From assembly GCF_003007675.1 (NCBI RefSeq), contig NZ_PXNP01000008.1:1-46693 (forward strand): DNA of 46,693 bases, read 5' to 3'. The notes beneath the pieces are model-generated. The model saw nothing but the letters and a program-made list of their open reading frames with translations, made no database searches and had not been told where the DNA came from. Positions 24,703 through 36,739 of the stretch are shown piece after piece. Each line of letters begins with the position of its first letter. Position 1 is the stretch's first letter. Made by a program: the position numbers and the translations under genes. This DNA is from Marinobacter fuscus. Its GTDB lineage: Bacteria; Pseudomonadota; Gammaproteobacteria; Pseudomonadales; Oleiphilaceae.

Positions 24703-26039
24703 CGCTGAAAATCGTAGATACTGCCCAGGCCGAGAATACCGGTCAGTTCATCCAGCGCTTTGCGCACTTCTTCCAGCAGCATGGGATCGGCCAGATCCGC
24801 CTGACTCAGCTGGTCACGATAGTGGGCATTTACCCAGGTGACCAGCCGCTCATAGAGGGCGTCATCCAGAATCACGCCGCGATTGATGGCGGCCAGTTCC
24901 TGCTCATTCAGCACCACCCGTAAACGCAGGCAAGCCGGGCCACCCCCGTTTCTCATGGATTGTTTGACATCAAACATATCCACCGCAGTAATCGGGCCGC
25001 CGCTTGCTAGCAATTCATCCAGATACTGGCTGACACTGGCAATTTCCCGGCACTCACCGGGTACTGCCAGCATCATGCCCTCGGCGGTCTCCAGTAACTG
25101 GCTGTTGAACAGGTAGGAGGCCACAGCATCGGCCAATGGCACCTGTGCTGAGGTAACCCGCACCGGCTGCAATTCTGCCCCGGTCAGGCGGGCGCGGATA
25201 TCCGCCAGCACCTGGGCCTCATCAAGAAATGCCTGCTCGTGGTAAAACAGGCAATGACCATTACCAACCGCAATCACGTCGTTGTGGAACACACCGGCGT
25301 CGATCGCTGCGGGATTCTGCTGGGCAAACACCCGGTGGCTGTCGGCCAGGCCATGCAAACGGGCAATAGCCCGGGAAGCTTCCAGTGTCTGCCGGGCTGG
25401 AAACTTACGGGGCGCAGGGCCGGACTCGTTAAATACTTCCTGACCGTAAACAAACAACTCCACCCCGGGCGCGCCATAATCACTGCACAGCCGGGTATGG
25501 TTGGCCGCGCCTTCATCGCCAAACTGGCTCACCGACGGCAGCGCCGGGTGATGGGCGAAATAGCTCTCATCAGAGAAAATGGCCTTCAGCGCCCGCCCGG
25601 TCACCGGATGTTCGATAGAGCGGTGAAACTTGGCGCTGAGATTGGCGGGGGTAAAGTGCACCCGGTGGTCGGCGGTATCGGCACTTGGCGACACCGTTGC
25701 CGCGTTGGCCGTCCACATGGCGGAGGCCGATGACACCGCCGCCAGCACGGAAGGTTCACTCCGGGCCACAGCCTCCAGCATCTGCTGATCACTACCTTCA
25801 AACCCCAGGGCCCGAAGCGTGGGCATGTGGGGACGTTCGTGGGGGGGCAAAACTCCTTGGACATACCCCAGATCGGCCAGCCGTTTCATTTTCGCCAGCC
25901 CTTGCAGCGCCGCTTCCCGGGGATTGGCGATCAGGTTGACGTTACTCTTCGACGCCACATTGCCCCAGGACAGGCCCGCGTAGTTGTGAGTGGGCCCCAC
26001 CAGACCATCAAAGTTTGCCTCTACTGCCTTCGATGCCAT
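24699..26039 (-). CDS. astB: N-succinylarginine dihydrolase
   Basis: A 446-residue cytoplasmic enzyme of the amidinotransferase fold that converts N2-succinylarginine to N2-succinylornithine, releasing two NH3 and CO2. Seen: N-terminal substrate segment [19 protein letters not shown] (about 9-27), the central catalytic His region [14 protein letters not shown] (about 248-261) and the nucleophilic Cys in [13 protein letters not shown] (about 370). Length is the usual 440-450 for AstB. The gene is the last of the minus-strand ast operon, 14 nt after astD. Its 3' end overlaps tetR on the other strand by 4 nt. Confidence 0.96.
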   Translation of the reverse strand: MASKAVEANFDGLVGPTHNYAGLSWGNVASKSNVNLIANPREAALQGLAKMKRLADLGYVQGVLPPHERPHMPTLRALGFEGSDQQMLEAVARSEPSVLAAVSSASAMWTANAATVSPSADTADHRVHFTPANLSAKFHRSIEHPVTGRALKAIFSDESYFAHHPALPSVSQFGDEGAANHTRLCSDYGAPGVELFVYGQEVFNESGPAPRKFPARQTLEASRAIARLHGLADSHRVFAQQNPAAIDAGVFHNDVIAVGNGHCLFYHEQAFLDEAQVLADIRARLTGAELQPVRVTSAQVPLADAVASYLFNSQLLETAEGMMLAVPGECREIASVSQYLDELLASGGPITAVDMFDVKQSMRNGGGPACLRLRVVLNEQELAAINRGVILDDALYERLVTWVNAHYRDQLSQADLADPMLLEEVRKALDELTGILGLGSIYDFQR

Positions 26040-26053
26040 AACTGCGGTTCCTG

Positions 26054-27535
<1,482 letters not shown>

Positions 27536-27586
27536 CTACCTCCTGGTTCGCAAAAAACGTTCAGGCAGTGTGCCTTGATTATCTGG

Positions 27587-28720
27587 TTAACGCTGCCCCT
27601 GCCGATTACGATAGCTGTGGCCACGGGGCGACGATTTGTCGCCAGCAGCCCCCTGCCCTCTGGCGCCGTGCATGGCCGACAGACCGCCGTCTTTGAGGGG
27701 CGCCAGCCGCACCGGATCGCCGGATTCAATCAACAGCGCTTCGGCCACTTCCCGGGAAATGCTCACCGTGTCCGGCCCAATGCAATCCACCGGCACGGTG
27801 GTTACCCGGAAATCCCGGAACGAGCGATTGGAGATCATCACTCGCTGCTCCGGCGCCACGCTGGTATTGATTGGTTTGTTAACCACCATAGCGTATCGGC
27901 TGAGAGATTCACGCACGGTGCGGATATTGTGAGCGAAAGCTTCCACCACCGGCCCACCGTCGAAGATATCCACCAGCCCGTTAAAGTTGAAGCCTTCGGC
28001 CTGCAGCATGCTCAGCGCGGGCCGGGTGTTGTCGTGTACCCGACCGATCACGGCCCGGGCTGCATCGGGTAACATGGGCAGGTAAATCGGATACTTCGGC
28101 ATCAGTTCGGCAATGAAGGCCTTGTTACCCAGGCCCGATAAACGATCGGCCTGGCTGAAGTCCATGTCGAAAAACTTGCTGCCCAAAGCGTCCCACAAAG
28201 GGCTATGGCCCTGTTCATCAGACACTCCCCGCATCTCCGCAAACACTTTCTCCGAGAAGTGTTTGCGGAAATCGTCCAGATACATGAACCGGCAACGGGA
28301 CAACAGCAGGCCATTGCCACCGCCTTTGTAGTCGTTGGCCAAGAGCAAGGAGCAAATTTCGGTGGTGTCGGTCATGTCGTTGGACAGGTGCAGGGTGGGC
28401 GTGCGCACGTGCACGCCCAGTTCTTTGGAGGCATTAACCGTCACGCTCAGGCGATAATTGTAGAACACCTCTTGCAGCCCCACCCGGGCCTCGATGCCGC
28501 TGATGCCCACGGCCTTATTAAGCTCGGTATCTTCCAGGGCAAACAGATACAGCCCCGCCTCGGGCGCACAGCGCTGGCTAAAGGACTCCTCGGCCCGACG
28601 GATTTTTGCCTGCAGCAGTTCCCGGTCGGCGGGCAGCGTGGTCAGGCCTTTGCCTGCGGCGGCGGCCATGGCATAAAGATCGTCCAGATCGGTTTCCCGG
28701 AGCGGTCGAATTACCAGCAT
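27587..28720 (-). CDS. aruG: Arginine N-succinyltransferase, beta subunit, with C-terminal extension
   Basis: A 377-residue subunit of the heteromeric enzyme that transfers succinyl from succinyl-CoA to arginine, the first AST step. The N-terminus MLVIRPLRETDLDDLYAMA and the segments LSNDMTDTTEICSLL and EMRGVSDEQGHSPLWDALGSKFFDMDFSQAD are diagnostic of the AstA/AruFG family. It is adjacent to a second, diverged copy (aruF), as in pseudomonads, where two subunits replace the single AstA of enteric bacteria. The last 35-40 residues (from about LKDGGLSAMHG) form a Gly/Arg/Ser-rich, probably disordered tail beyond the usual length of about 340. Confidence 0.94.
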   Translation of the reverse strand: MLVIRPLRETDLDDLYAMAAAAGKGLTTLPADRELLQAKIRRAEESFSQRCAPEAGLYLFALEDTELNKAVGISGIEARVGLQEVFYNYRLSVTVNASKELGVHVRTPTLHLSNDMTDTTEICSLLLANDYKGGGNGLLLSRCRFMYLDDFRKHFSEKVFAEMRGVSDEQGHSPLWDALGSKFFDMDFSQADRLSGLGNKAFIAELMPKYPIYLPMLPDAARAVIGRVHDNTRPALSMLQAEGFNFNGLVDIFDGGPVVEAFAHNIRTVRESLSRYAMVVNKPINTSVAPEQRVMISNRSFRDFRVTTVPVDCIGPDTVSISREVAEALLIESGDPVRLAPLKDGGLSAMHGARGQGAAGDKSSPRGHSYRNRQGQR

Positions 28721-28766
28721 GCCGAGCCCTCCTGTGTCGGCCCTGTTACCGGTGTCTGACTAAGAT

Positions 28767-29783
28767 TCATAGCGGCGAAATCCTTACCTGGTCTCCGGCA
28801 GTTTTCTCCAGCCCGTGCCAGGTGTTCACCGGTACCTTCACATCGCCGGAGAGGGTCTCGGAAACCGGGGCCAACAGGCAGCGGAACTGATCGCCCTCAC
28901 CCGCCGCAATAAGGCACTGGTCACCCTGGTCATGATGGCTGCCGTGCAGGGTTTTCAGCTGGCAGGTGACCAGCGTTTTCAGGCTGTCGGTGCGGACCTC
29001 CAGCACTGGCCCGCCGTCAAATATGTCGAGAAAACAGCCCGGGTGGAAACCTTCCTGCCGCAGCAGTTGCTGGCTGGGCTCGGCCAGAGGGTGCCCTTGC
29101 CCCATGGCCTGCTGTGCTTCGTCACTCAGCAGGGTGACATATATCGGGTTGGGCGGCATGAGTTCGGCAATAAAGGTTTTGCTGAGCTGGCCGGAGTACT
29201 GGTCGGCGGATTCGAAATCCATGTTAAAAAAGTGCCGTCCGAGGCTGTCCCAGAAGGGCACGCGGCCATCTGGGTGCTGGATGCCTTGTATCTCAACCAC
29301 GGTATGGCTGCTGAACCAGTCTCGGTGGCTGGCGATGAACAGGATGCGGGCGCGGGCGAGCAGTTCGAAGGCAGACGTTTTGCGCAGTTCGTCTTTGATG
29401 GTGAAGGATCGCAGCAGGCTGAGGTCGGTCAGGGCGTGGCTGGGGTAGAGTACTTCTACGCGCCGGGAGACGCTGAGTTCGTGGGAGGCGTGGATCAGGT
29501 AGTCGCGACGGTAGTTGTAGAAGGGCTGGCCGTTTCCGGCCCGGCTGTCGATGCCGGCGGTGCCGCCGATTTCGCCGGTGTCGGTGTTTTCTAGGACGAA
29601 CAGGAAGCGCCTGGGTTTGCGGTTGTTATGGGTCGGGCTCAGGGAGGCCTGGGTTTGTTCGATTGCGCGGGTCAGGTTTTCTTCGGTTTTGGGCAGGGTG
29701 GATGAAAGTCTGGCGGCCTGGGCGCCGACGATGCGCAATATTGGTTTCAGGTCGTCCAGTTTGGCGGGTCTGACTCGCCACAT
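28767..29783 (-). CDS. aruF: Arginine/ornithine N-succinyltransferase, alpha subunit
   Basis: A 338-residue partner subunit of AruG. It starts MWRVRPAKLDDLKPILRIVG and carries the same core layout as AruG: LYPSHALTDLSLLRSFTIKDEL, VEIQGIQHPDGRVPFWDSLGRHFFNMDFESADQYSG, and FIAELMPPNPIYVTLL. The two share perhaps a third of residues by eye, consistent with ancient duplication. It follows astC in the operon, but 164 bp containing structured repeat copy B lies between them. Confidence 0.93.
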   Translation of the reverse strand: MWRVRPAKLDDLKPILRIVGAQAARLSSTLPKTEENLTRAIEQTQASLSPTHNNRKPRRFLFVLENTDTGEIGGTAGIDSRAGNGQPFYNYRRDYLIHASHELSVSRRVEVLYPSHALTDLSLLRSFTIKDELRKTSAFELLARARILFIASHRDWFSSHTVVEIQGIQHPDGRVPFWDSLGRHFFNMDFESADQYSGQLSKTFIAELMPPNPIYVTLLSDEAQQAMGQGHPLAEPSQQLLRQEGFHPGCFLDIFDGGPVLEVRTDSLKTLVTCQLKTLHGSHHDQGDQCLIAAGEGDQFRCLLAPVSETLSGDVKVPVNTWHGLEKTAGDQVRISPL

Positions 29784-29832
29784 GGCACTAACTCCCCAGG
29801 GTTAAGGGCCACAAAGTTGAGCCCGCCCATGC

Positions 29833-29930
29833 GGCAGGCAGCTTGTTCCGGAAACCGCTACAAGCACATCCATGTGCGCTTCTCTCCGGCCATCCTTGGC
29901 CTCCGAAATTTCCGGAACAAGCTGCCTGCC
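29833..29930 (+). repeat. Structured repeat, copy B: 54-nt core inside a perfect 22-bp stem
   Basis: The arms 29833-29854 and 29909-29930 are exact reverse complements over 22 bp. The core 29855-29908 has the same 54-nt length and orientation as copy A and differs at 7 positions. It keeps the hairpin GCACAT-CC-ATGTGC and a shorter GGCCA/TGGCC hairpin. Arm sequences differ from copy A except for a few bases (TTCCGG) next to the core. It lies between aruF and astC, whose transcription runs on the opposite strand. Confidence 0.9.
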
Positions 29931-29947
29931 ACACGGGCTACGTTGGT

Positions 29948-32670
<2,723 letters not shown>

Positions 32671-32728
32671 TGATTCTCATTACGTAGCATCTGGCCGATG
32701 GATCGCAAAACGTCCGCCCGAAGAGCCA

Positions 32729-32742
32729 TAGACGTTCGTCTA
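32729..32742. promoter_or_regulatory. Perfect palindrome upstream of the porin (candidate operator)
   Basis: TAGACG-TT-CGTCTA is a perfect 6-2-6 palindrome about 100 bp before the porin start, in the 168-bp gap shared with the divergent exonuclease gene. Its form fits a TetR/LysR-type or similar dimeric regulator site. A TATAAC hexamer (32778-32783) downstream could be a -10 box. No cognate regulator is in the vicinity. Confidence 0.45.
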
Positions 32743-32801
32743 ACGAATATGAAACTTAGTTTGAATTGTTACCAATTTATAACTACTTTGAGCGTGGGTC
32801 C

Positions 32802-32839
32802 AACAACAATAAACGCGAAACGTGTGGAGACAACAACAA
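32802..32839 (+). promoter_or_regulatory. Paired AACAACAA motifs in the porin leader (Hfq/Crc-type)
   Basis: AACAACAA occurs at 32802-32809 and again at 32832-32839, the second filling the space between the ribosome site (GGAG) and the ATG. In pseudomonads AANAANAA motifs at translation starts are bound by Hfq with Crc to repress catabolic genes. Motif presence is observed; function here is inferred. Confidence 0.5.
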
Positions 32840-33912
32840 TGCAAAGCAACAAATTGAGAGTAGCTATTCGCGCAACAGCAGCGACGGCGGTACTGGGCTT
32901 GGCGAGTCAGGCTCACGCTTTTTCCTTCTCTGCTGGAGATATAGACGCGAGTGTGTATGGCTATGCTCGGCTGAATATGAGCTATGACATTGATGAAAAC
33001 CTTGCGAATGGTGTGCAGGCAGGGAACCCGAACAGCATCACCGGAAGCGATATCGGCGGGCACTTTGGCGCTTCAGCCAACCAGAGCCGTGTTGGTATCC
33101 GGGCCACCAACCCCGACGGTGTCATGGTAAACGTTGAAGGCGATTTCGCCCCAGGCACCTTCCGTATCCGTCATGCTTATGGCTCTTATAAGGGTGTTCT
33201 GGCGGGTCAGACCTGGTCAAACTACAACAGTTTTGTCGGCTCAACACCCACGCTGGATTTCAACGGCGTTGTCGGTAACGCGGGCTATCAGTCACGGACA
33301 GCGCAACTCCGCTACACCACGGGAGCAATGTCCTTCTCGGTAGAAGACCCGAAGTCCAGTGTCCCCAACCAACGCGACAGCACCCCAACCTTCACGGCCC
33401 GTATGGAAAACAGTGGCGACAGCCTCTCTTACTCCGTAGCGGCACTGGTCAAACAAAACGCCTATGACACTGGAGCAAACGACGATTCAACCGTAGCATT
33501 CGGCGTTTTTGGTGCGGCCAAGTTTGCCATCTCTGACATGATCAGCCTCCAGGGTGCGATCAACTATGTGGATGGCGCAACAAACTACCTCTACCTCTCT
33601 GGCGGTTCCGACGCGTACCTGCAAGGCTCCAGCCTTGAGAACAACTCCGGTATGGGCGGCACTCTGGGCACCTCCATCAAACTCGGTGGTGGCAGCAGCA
33701 TCAACGTTGCTTACGGCATGACGACTCTGGATGATGAGGGGCTGGCTGCAGGGGATACAGAAACAAACCAGAACCTGTTTGTTAACTATATGTGGACTCC
33801 CGTCAAGAACGTCATGATGGGCGTTGAATATGGGCTGTTTGACACCGAGAAGGTTGGTGGTGCCAGCGAAGACGCAAGCCGCGTTATGTTCGCTGCCCAG
33901 TACAACTTCTAA
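32839..33912 (+). CDS. DcaP-like outer-membrane porin
   Basis: A 357-residue outer-membrane channel. Start at 32839 (MQSNKLRVAIRATAATAVLG) is chosen for the GGAG ribosome site and the signal peptide ending near SQAHAF (about 24). The mature protein begins FSFSAGDIDASVYGYARLNMSYD, continues as alternating beta strands rich in Gly and aromatic residues, and ends in Phe (AQYNF), the outer-membrane insertion signal. The N-terminal pattern and size match the DcaP family, trimeric porins linked in Acinetobacter to dicarboxylic-acid use. It sits beside the cyclohexanecarboxylate/pimeloyl-CoA genes, so uptake of alicyclic or dicarboxylic acids is a reasonable guess. A strong terminator follows. Confidence 0.8.
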   Translation: MQSNKLRVAIRATAATAVLGLASQAHAFSFSAGDIDASVYGYARLNMSYDIDENLANGVQAGNPNSITGSDIGGHFGASANQSRVGIRATNPDGVMVNVEGDFAPGTFRIRHAYGSYKGVLAGQTWSNYNSFVGSTPTLDFNGVVGNAGYQSRTAQLRYTTGAMSFSVEDPKSSVPNQRDSTPTFTARMENSGDSLSYSVAALVKQNAYDTGANDDSTVAFGVFGAAKFAISDMISLQGAINYVDGATNYLYLSGGSDAYLQGSSLENNSGMGGTLGTSIKLGGGSSINVAYGMTTLDDEGLAAGDTETNQNLFVNYMWTPVKNVMMGVEYGLFDTEKVGGASEDASRVMFAAQYNF

Positions 33913-33937
33913 GCCTTCTTGCGTTAACTCAGAATTT

Positions 33938-33961
33938 ACCCCGGCTTCGGCCGGGGTTTTT
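33938..33961 (+). terminator. Rho-independent terminator of the porin gene
   Basis: A 7-bp GC stem (CCCCGGC/GCCGGGG) closed by a TTCG tetraloop and extended by an A-T pair is followed by five T. It lies 26 bp after the stop. A second, bulged hairpin (33967-33993, CAGGATGGTGC type) follows. Confidence 0.93.
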
Positions 33962-34072
33962 CGTTCCAGGATGGTGCGCCGGCACCATTCCTGCTCAGCT
34001 CACACCTTCCAGTCTCAAAGCCAATTACTCCTTATTTAACGCTTTCATAGACTTACCTTCTGCCAACAGATT

Positions 34073-34088
34073 TGGCACGGCCAATGCA
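34073..34088 (+). promoter_or_regulatory. Near-consensus sigma-54 (-24/-12) promoter
   Basis: TGGCACGGCCAATGCA matches the sigma-54 consensus TGGCACRNNNNTTGCW at every defined position but one (A for the first T of TTGC), with exact GG-GC spacing. Transcription would begin near 34099, about 53 nt before the small gene at 34152. A sigma-70 reading (TTGGCA, 17 nt, TGGATA) overlaps and is the alternative. Confidence 0.55.
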
Positions 34089-34151
34089 AAAGCCTGGATA
34101 CGCTGGCGACAGCGAACTCGCATTCCCATCGCAACGACGTGAGGTAACGCC

Positions 34152-34262
34152 ATGAAACTCGCCAAAGACCAAAACCTGTTGTTCGAACTGACCCAACCGG
34201 CGGAAGCCTGGGCCATGCAGGATCTGCACGATTATTTCGACTGGATGTTCTTTGCCAACTGA
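34152..34262 (+). CDS. Small protein of 36 residues, function unknown
   Basis: ATG at 34152 is preceded by GAGGT at 6 nt spacing, and the frame runs 36 codons to TGA with codon use like the neighbours. The peptide begins MKLAKDQNLLFELTQPAE and ends DYFDWMFFAN: an acidic, aromatic-rich C-terminus and no signal peptide or membrane segment. I recognise no family. A sigma-54-like promoter lies upstream and a 13-bp hairpin (34269-34300) follows directly after the stop, so promoter, ribosome site, frame and 3' structure line up as a complete unit of about 200 nt. It could also be a regulatory leader or an sRNA with a coding part. Support is from signals, not homology. Confidence 0.55.
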   Translation: MKLAKDQNLLFELTQPAEAWAMQDLHDYFDWMFFAN

Positions 34263-34268
34263 CGCGTT

Positions 34269-34300
34269 TTCAGTCTGACTGTTGTTTCAGTCAGACTGAA
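34269..34300 (+). terminator. Perfect 13-bp hairpin after the small gene
   Basis: Arms TTCAGTCTGACTG (34269-34281) and its exact complement (34288-34300) enclose a 6-nt loop, beginning 7 nt after the stop. No T-run follows on the plus strand, so it may stabilise the 3' end rather than terminate by itself. Confidence 0.65.
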
Positions 34301-34310
34301 CTCCGGCCAT

Positions 34311-34346
34311 AAAAAACGGGCTGTCCCCATACCGGGACAGCCCGTT
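34311..34346 (-). terminator. Rho-independent terminator of the badK-pimC-pimD-gcdH operon
   Basis: On the minus strand a 13-bp stem AACGGGCTGTCCC with its complement (34315-34346) is followed by further T residues (34314-34311, six T in a row with the stem end). It begins 17 bp past the gcdH stop. Confidence 0.9.
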
Positions 34347-34363
34347 CAGATTCATCCCAGCCC

Positions 34364-35545
34364 TCAGAAGAAGGCCTGGATTCCGGTCTGTGCCCGCCCC
34401 AGAATCAGAGCATGGACATCGTGGGTGCCTTCATAGGTATTCACCACTTCCAGATTCACCAGGTGGCGGGCCACTCCAAATTCGTCGCTGATACCATTAC
34501 CACCGAGCATGTCCCGGGCGAGCCTGGCCACATCCAGGGCCTTGCCGCAGGAGTTGCGCTTCATGATGGACGTAATCTCCACGGCAGCGGTGCCTTCGTC
34601 TTTCATCCGCCCCAGGCGCAGGCAGCCCTGCAGGGCCAGGGTGATATCGGTCTGCATGTCCGCCAGCTTTTTCTGGATCAGCTGATTGGCTGCCAGGGGC
34701 CGGCCAAACTGTTGGCGGTCCAGCACGTATTGTCGAGCGGTGTGCCAGCAATCCTCGGCCGCACCCAGGGCGCCCCAGGAAATACCGTAGCGGGCGGAAT
34801 TCAGACAGGTGAACGGGCCTTTCAGACCACGCACGCCCGGAAAGGCATTTTCCTCTGGCACAAACACCCCATCCATCACGATTTCGCCGGTGATGGATGC
34901 CCGCAGGCCTACCTTGCCATGAATCGCAGGAGCACTCAGGCCCTCCCAGCCCTTTTCCAGCACAAAACCGCGGATGGCACCGTCGTCGTCCTTGGCCCAC
35001 ACCACAAACACGTCGGCAATGGGGCTGTTAGTGATCCACATCTTGCTTCCGGTCAGGCGATAACCGCCTTCCACCTTGCGGGCGCGAGTAATCATCGACC
35101 CTGGATCAGAGCCATGATTGGGCTCTGTTAAGCCGAAGCAGCCAATCCACTCGCCAGAGGCCAGCTTGGGCAGGTATTTCTGGCGGGTTTCTTCGTTGCC
35201 GAATTCGTAGATGGGCACCATCACCAGAGAGGACTGCACGCTCATCATGGAGCGATAGCCGGAATCCACCCGTTCCACTTCCCGGGCAATCAGGCCATAG
35301 CAAACGTAGTTGAGGCCGCTGCCACCGTACTGTTCGGGAATGGTGCATCCCAACAGGCCGGTCTCCCCCATTTCCCGGAAGATCTCCGGATCCGTCTGTT
35401 CATTGCGAAACGCGTCCAGCACCCGAGGCCGCAACTTGCTCTCGGCAAACTGGCGGGCGCTGTCCCGCACCATGCGCTCTTCCTCGGTCAGTTGCTGGTC
35501 CAGCAACAGGGGATCTTCCCAGTTGAAACTTGCTTTGTTAGCCAT
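34364..35545 (-). CDS. gcdH: Glutaryl-CoA dehydrogenase
   Basis: A 393-residue FAD acyl-CoA dehydrogenase that oxidises and decarboxylates glutaryl-CoA to crotonyl-CoA and CO2. Diagnostic features: the substrate-carboxylate Arg in [15 protein letters not shown] (about 100), the FAD motif [32 protein letters not shown], and the catalytic base Glu372 in [16 protein letters not shown]. These distinguish it from general acyl-CoA dehydrogenases. It is the last gene of an operon that starts with a BadK-like hydratase and pimCD, so it handles the glutaryl-CoA left after one round of beta-oxidation of pimeloyl-CoA. It would also serve lysine and tryptophan degradation. Confidence 0.95.
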   Translation of the reverse strand: MANKASFNWEDPLLLDQQLTEEERMVRDSARQFAESKLRPRVLDAFRNEQTDPEIFREMGETGLLGCTIPEQYGGSGLNYVCYGLIAREVERVDSGYRSMMSVQSSLVMVPIYEFGNEETRQKYLPKLASGEWIGCFGLTEPNHGSDPGSMITRARKVEGGYRLTGSKMWITNSPIADVFVVWAKDDDGAIRGFVLEKGWEGLSAPAIHGKVGLRASITGEIVMDGVFVPEENAFPGVRGLKGPFTCLNSARYGISWGALGAAEDCWHTARQYVLDRQQFGRPLAANQLIQKKLADMQTDITLALQGCLRLGRMKDEGTAAVEITSIMKRNSCGKALDVARLARDMLGGNGISDEFGVARHLVNLEVVNTYEGTHDVHALILGRAQTGIQAFF

Positions 35546-35587
35546 GTTGGTTTTCTCCGTTGTCAGTCTTGTTGTGAGGGCGGGGCG

Positions 35588-36730
35588 TCAGGCCACCTGC
35601 CGGGGAAGATCCAGCAGTGCCGAATACTGTGCGAGGTGGAAGTCATCATCACCGAACTGATGGGCCAGCATCACCAGCCGTTTGGCATGGTGTGCCAGGG
35701 AGTATTCCCAGGTCATGCCAATACCACCGTGCAGTTGAATGGCCTGCTCCGCAATAAACTGGGAGGCGCGGGCAACCACAAACTTGGCCGCCGAGAGTTG
35801 CCGGCTGCGTTCATCAGATACCGGATCATCCGCCACGCAAGCCGCGAGGATAACCATGGACCGGGCCAGCTCCAGTTCACCACGCATATCCGCCATACGG
35901 TGCTGGAGCGACTGGAACCGACCAATCGGTGCCCCGAACTGCTGCCGGGTTTTCAGGTAGTCGAGCGTCAGCCGGAAAGCCTCTTCCATGTTGCCCAGAG
36001 CCTCTGCACACTGGGCAGCACCCGCACGCCCCCGCTGGTAAATCAGCGCAGGAGCGGCTTTGCCGGGCGCACCCAACAGGTCATCACACTCTACATACAC
36101 CCCGTTCAGGGCCAGATCGCAGGCCCTGGGGCCATCGATGCAGGGGTAGCTCTGTGAGGTAACCCCATCCGCTTCCGGATCAATCAGGAAAACGCTGACG
36201 CCGTCGGTATCCTGTATTTTTGCACTGACCAGTATGAACTTTGCCGAATCACCACCGATAACAACCCGTTTGGAGCCTTCCAACCTCCAGCCCCGGTCAC
36301 AGGGAATGGCCATACAGGCAATCGACTCCGGGTCGTAATGGCTGCCAGGCTCTTCATCCGCCACCGCCAGCCGCCACTCCCCCGCCGCAACCTTGGGCAG
36401 GAGGCTCCGGCGCTGCTCGGAAGAACCCAACTGCTCCACCAGGCCGGCCGCGTAGATCTGGGAATGCAGGAAGGGCTCAAGGCAGAGCCCGCGCCCCAAT
36501 TCCGTCATCACCAGCATGTTCTCCACCCCGGAACCTCCGAAGCCCTCGTAGTCGGCGCCGACCGGCACCGACGTTATCCCCAGTTCCGACAGTTGTTGCC
36601 AAAACTCCGGGCTGAAGCCATCAGAACTCCGGTAATAGCCCTCGCGCTTTTCAAAGCTGTACTGGTCGCGGACCATGCGCTGCACCGTATCGGCCAGCAT
36701 TTGCTGCTCTTCGTTGAGATTGAAATCCAT
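35588..36730 (-). CDS. pimD: Pimeloyl-CoA dehydrogenase, small subunit (acyl-CoA dehydrogenase)
   Basis: A 380-residue acyl-CoA dehydrogenase-like protein. It starts MDFNLNEEQQMLADTVQRMV and shows GFGGSGVENMLVMTELGRGL and, near the C-terminus, QLHGGIGMTWEYSLAHHAKRL, the pattern of PimD-type small subunits. It lies 9 nt after pimC, the typical pairing: in Rhodopseudomonas PimC and PimD together oxidise pimeloyl-CoA to 2,3-didehydropimeloyl-CoA. The usual YEGT catalytic motif is absent here, consistent with a specialised subunit. Related heteromeric dehydrogenases act on steroid or other acyl-CoAs, so the substrate rests on the neighbouring ali/bad genes. Confidence 0.82.
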   Translation of the reverse strand: MDFNLNEEQQMLADTVQRMVRDQYSFEKREGYYRSSDGFSPEFWQQLSELGITSVPVGADYEGFGGSGVENMLVMTELGRGLCLEPFLHSQIYAAGLVEQLGSSEQRRSLLPKVAAGEWRLAVADEEPGSHYDPESIACMAIPCDRGWRLEGSKRVVIGGDSAKFILVSAKIQDTDGVSVFLIDPEADGVTSQSYPCIDGPRACDLALNGVYVECDDLLGAPGKAAPALIYQRGRAGAAQCAEALGNMEEAFRLTLDYLKTRQQFGAPIGRFQSLQHRMADMRGELELARSMVILAACVADDPVSDERSRQLSAAKFVVARASQFIAEQAIQLHGGIGMTWEYSLAHHAKRLVMLAHQFGDDDFHLAQYSALLDLPRQVA

Positions 36731-36739
36731 GGTCCCCTC

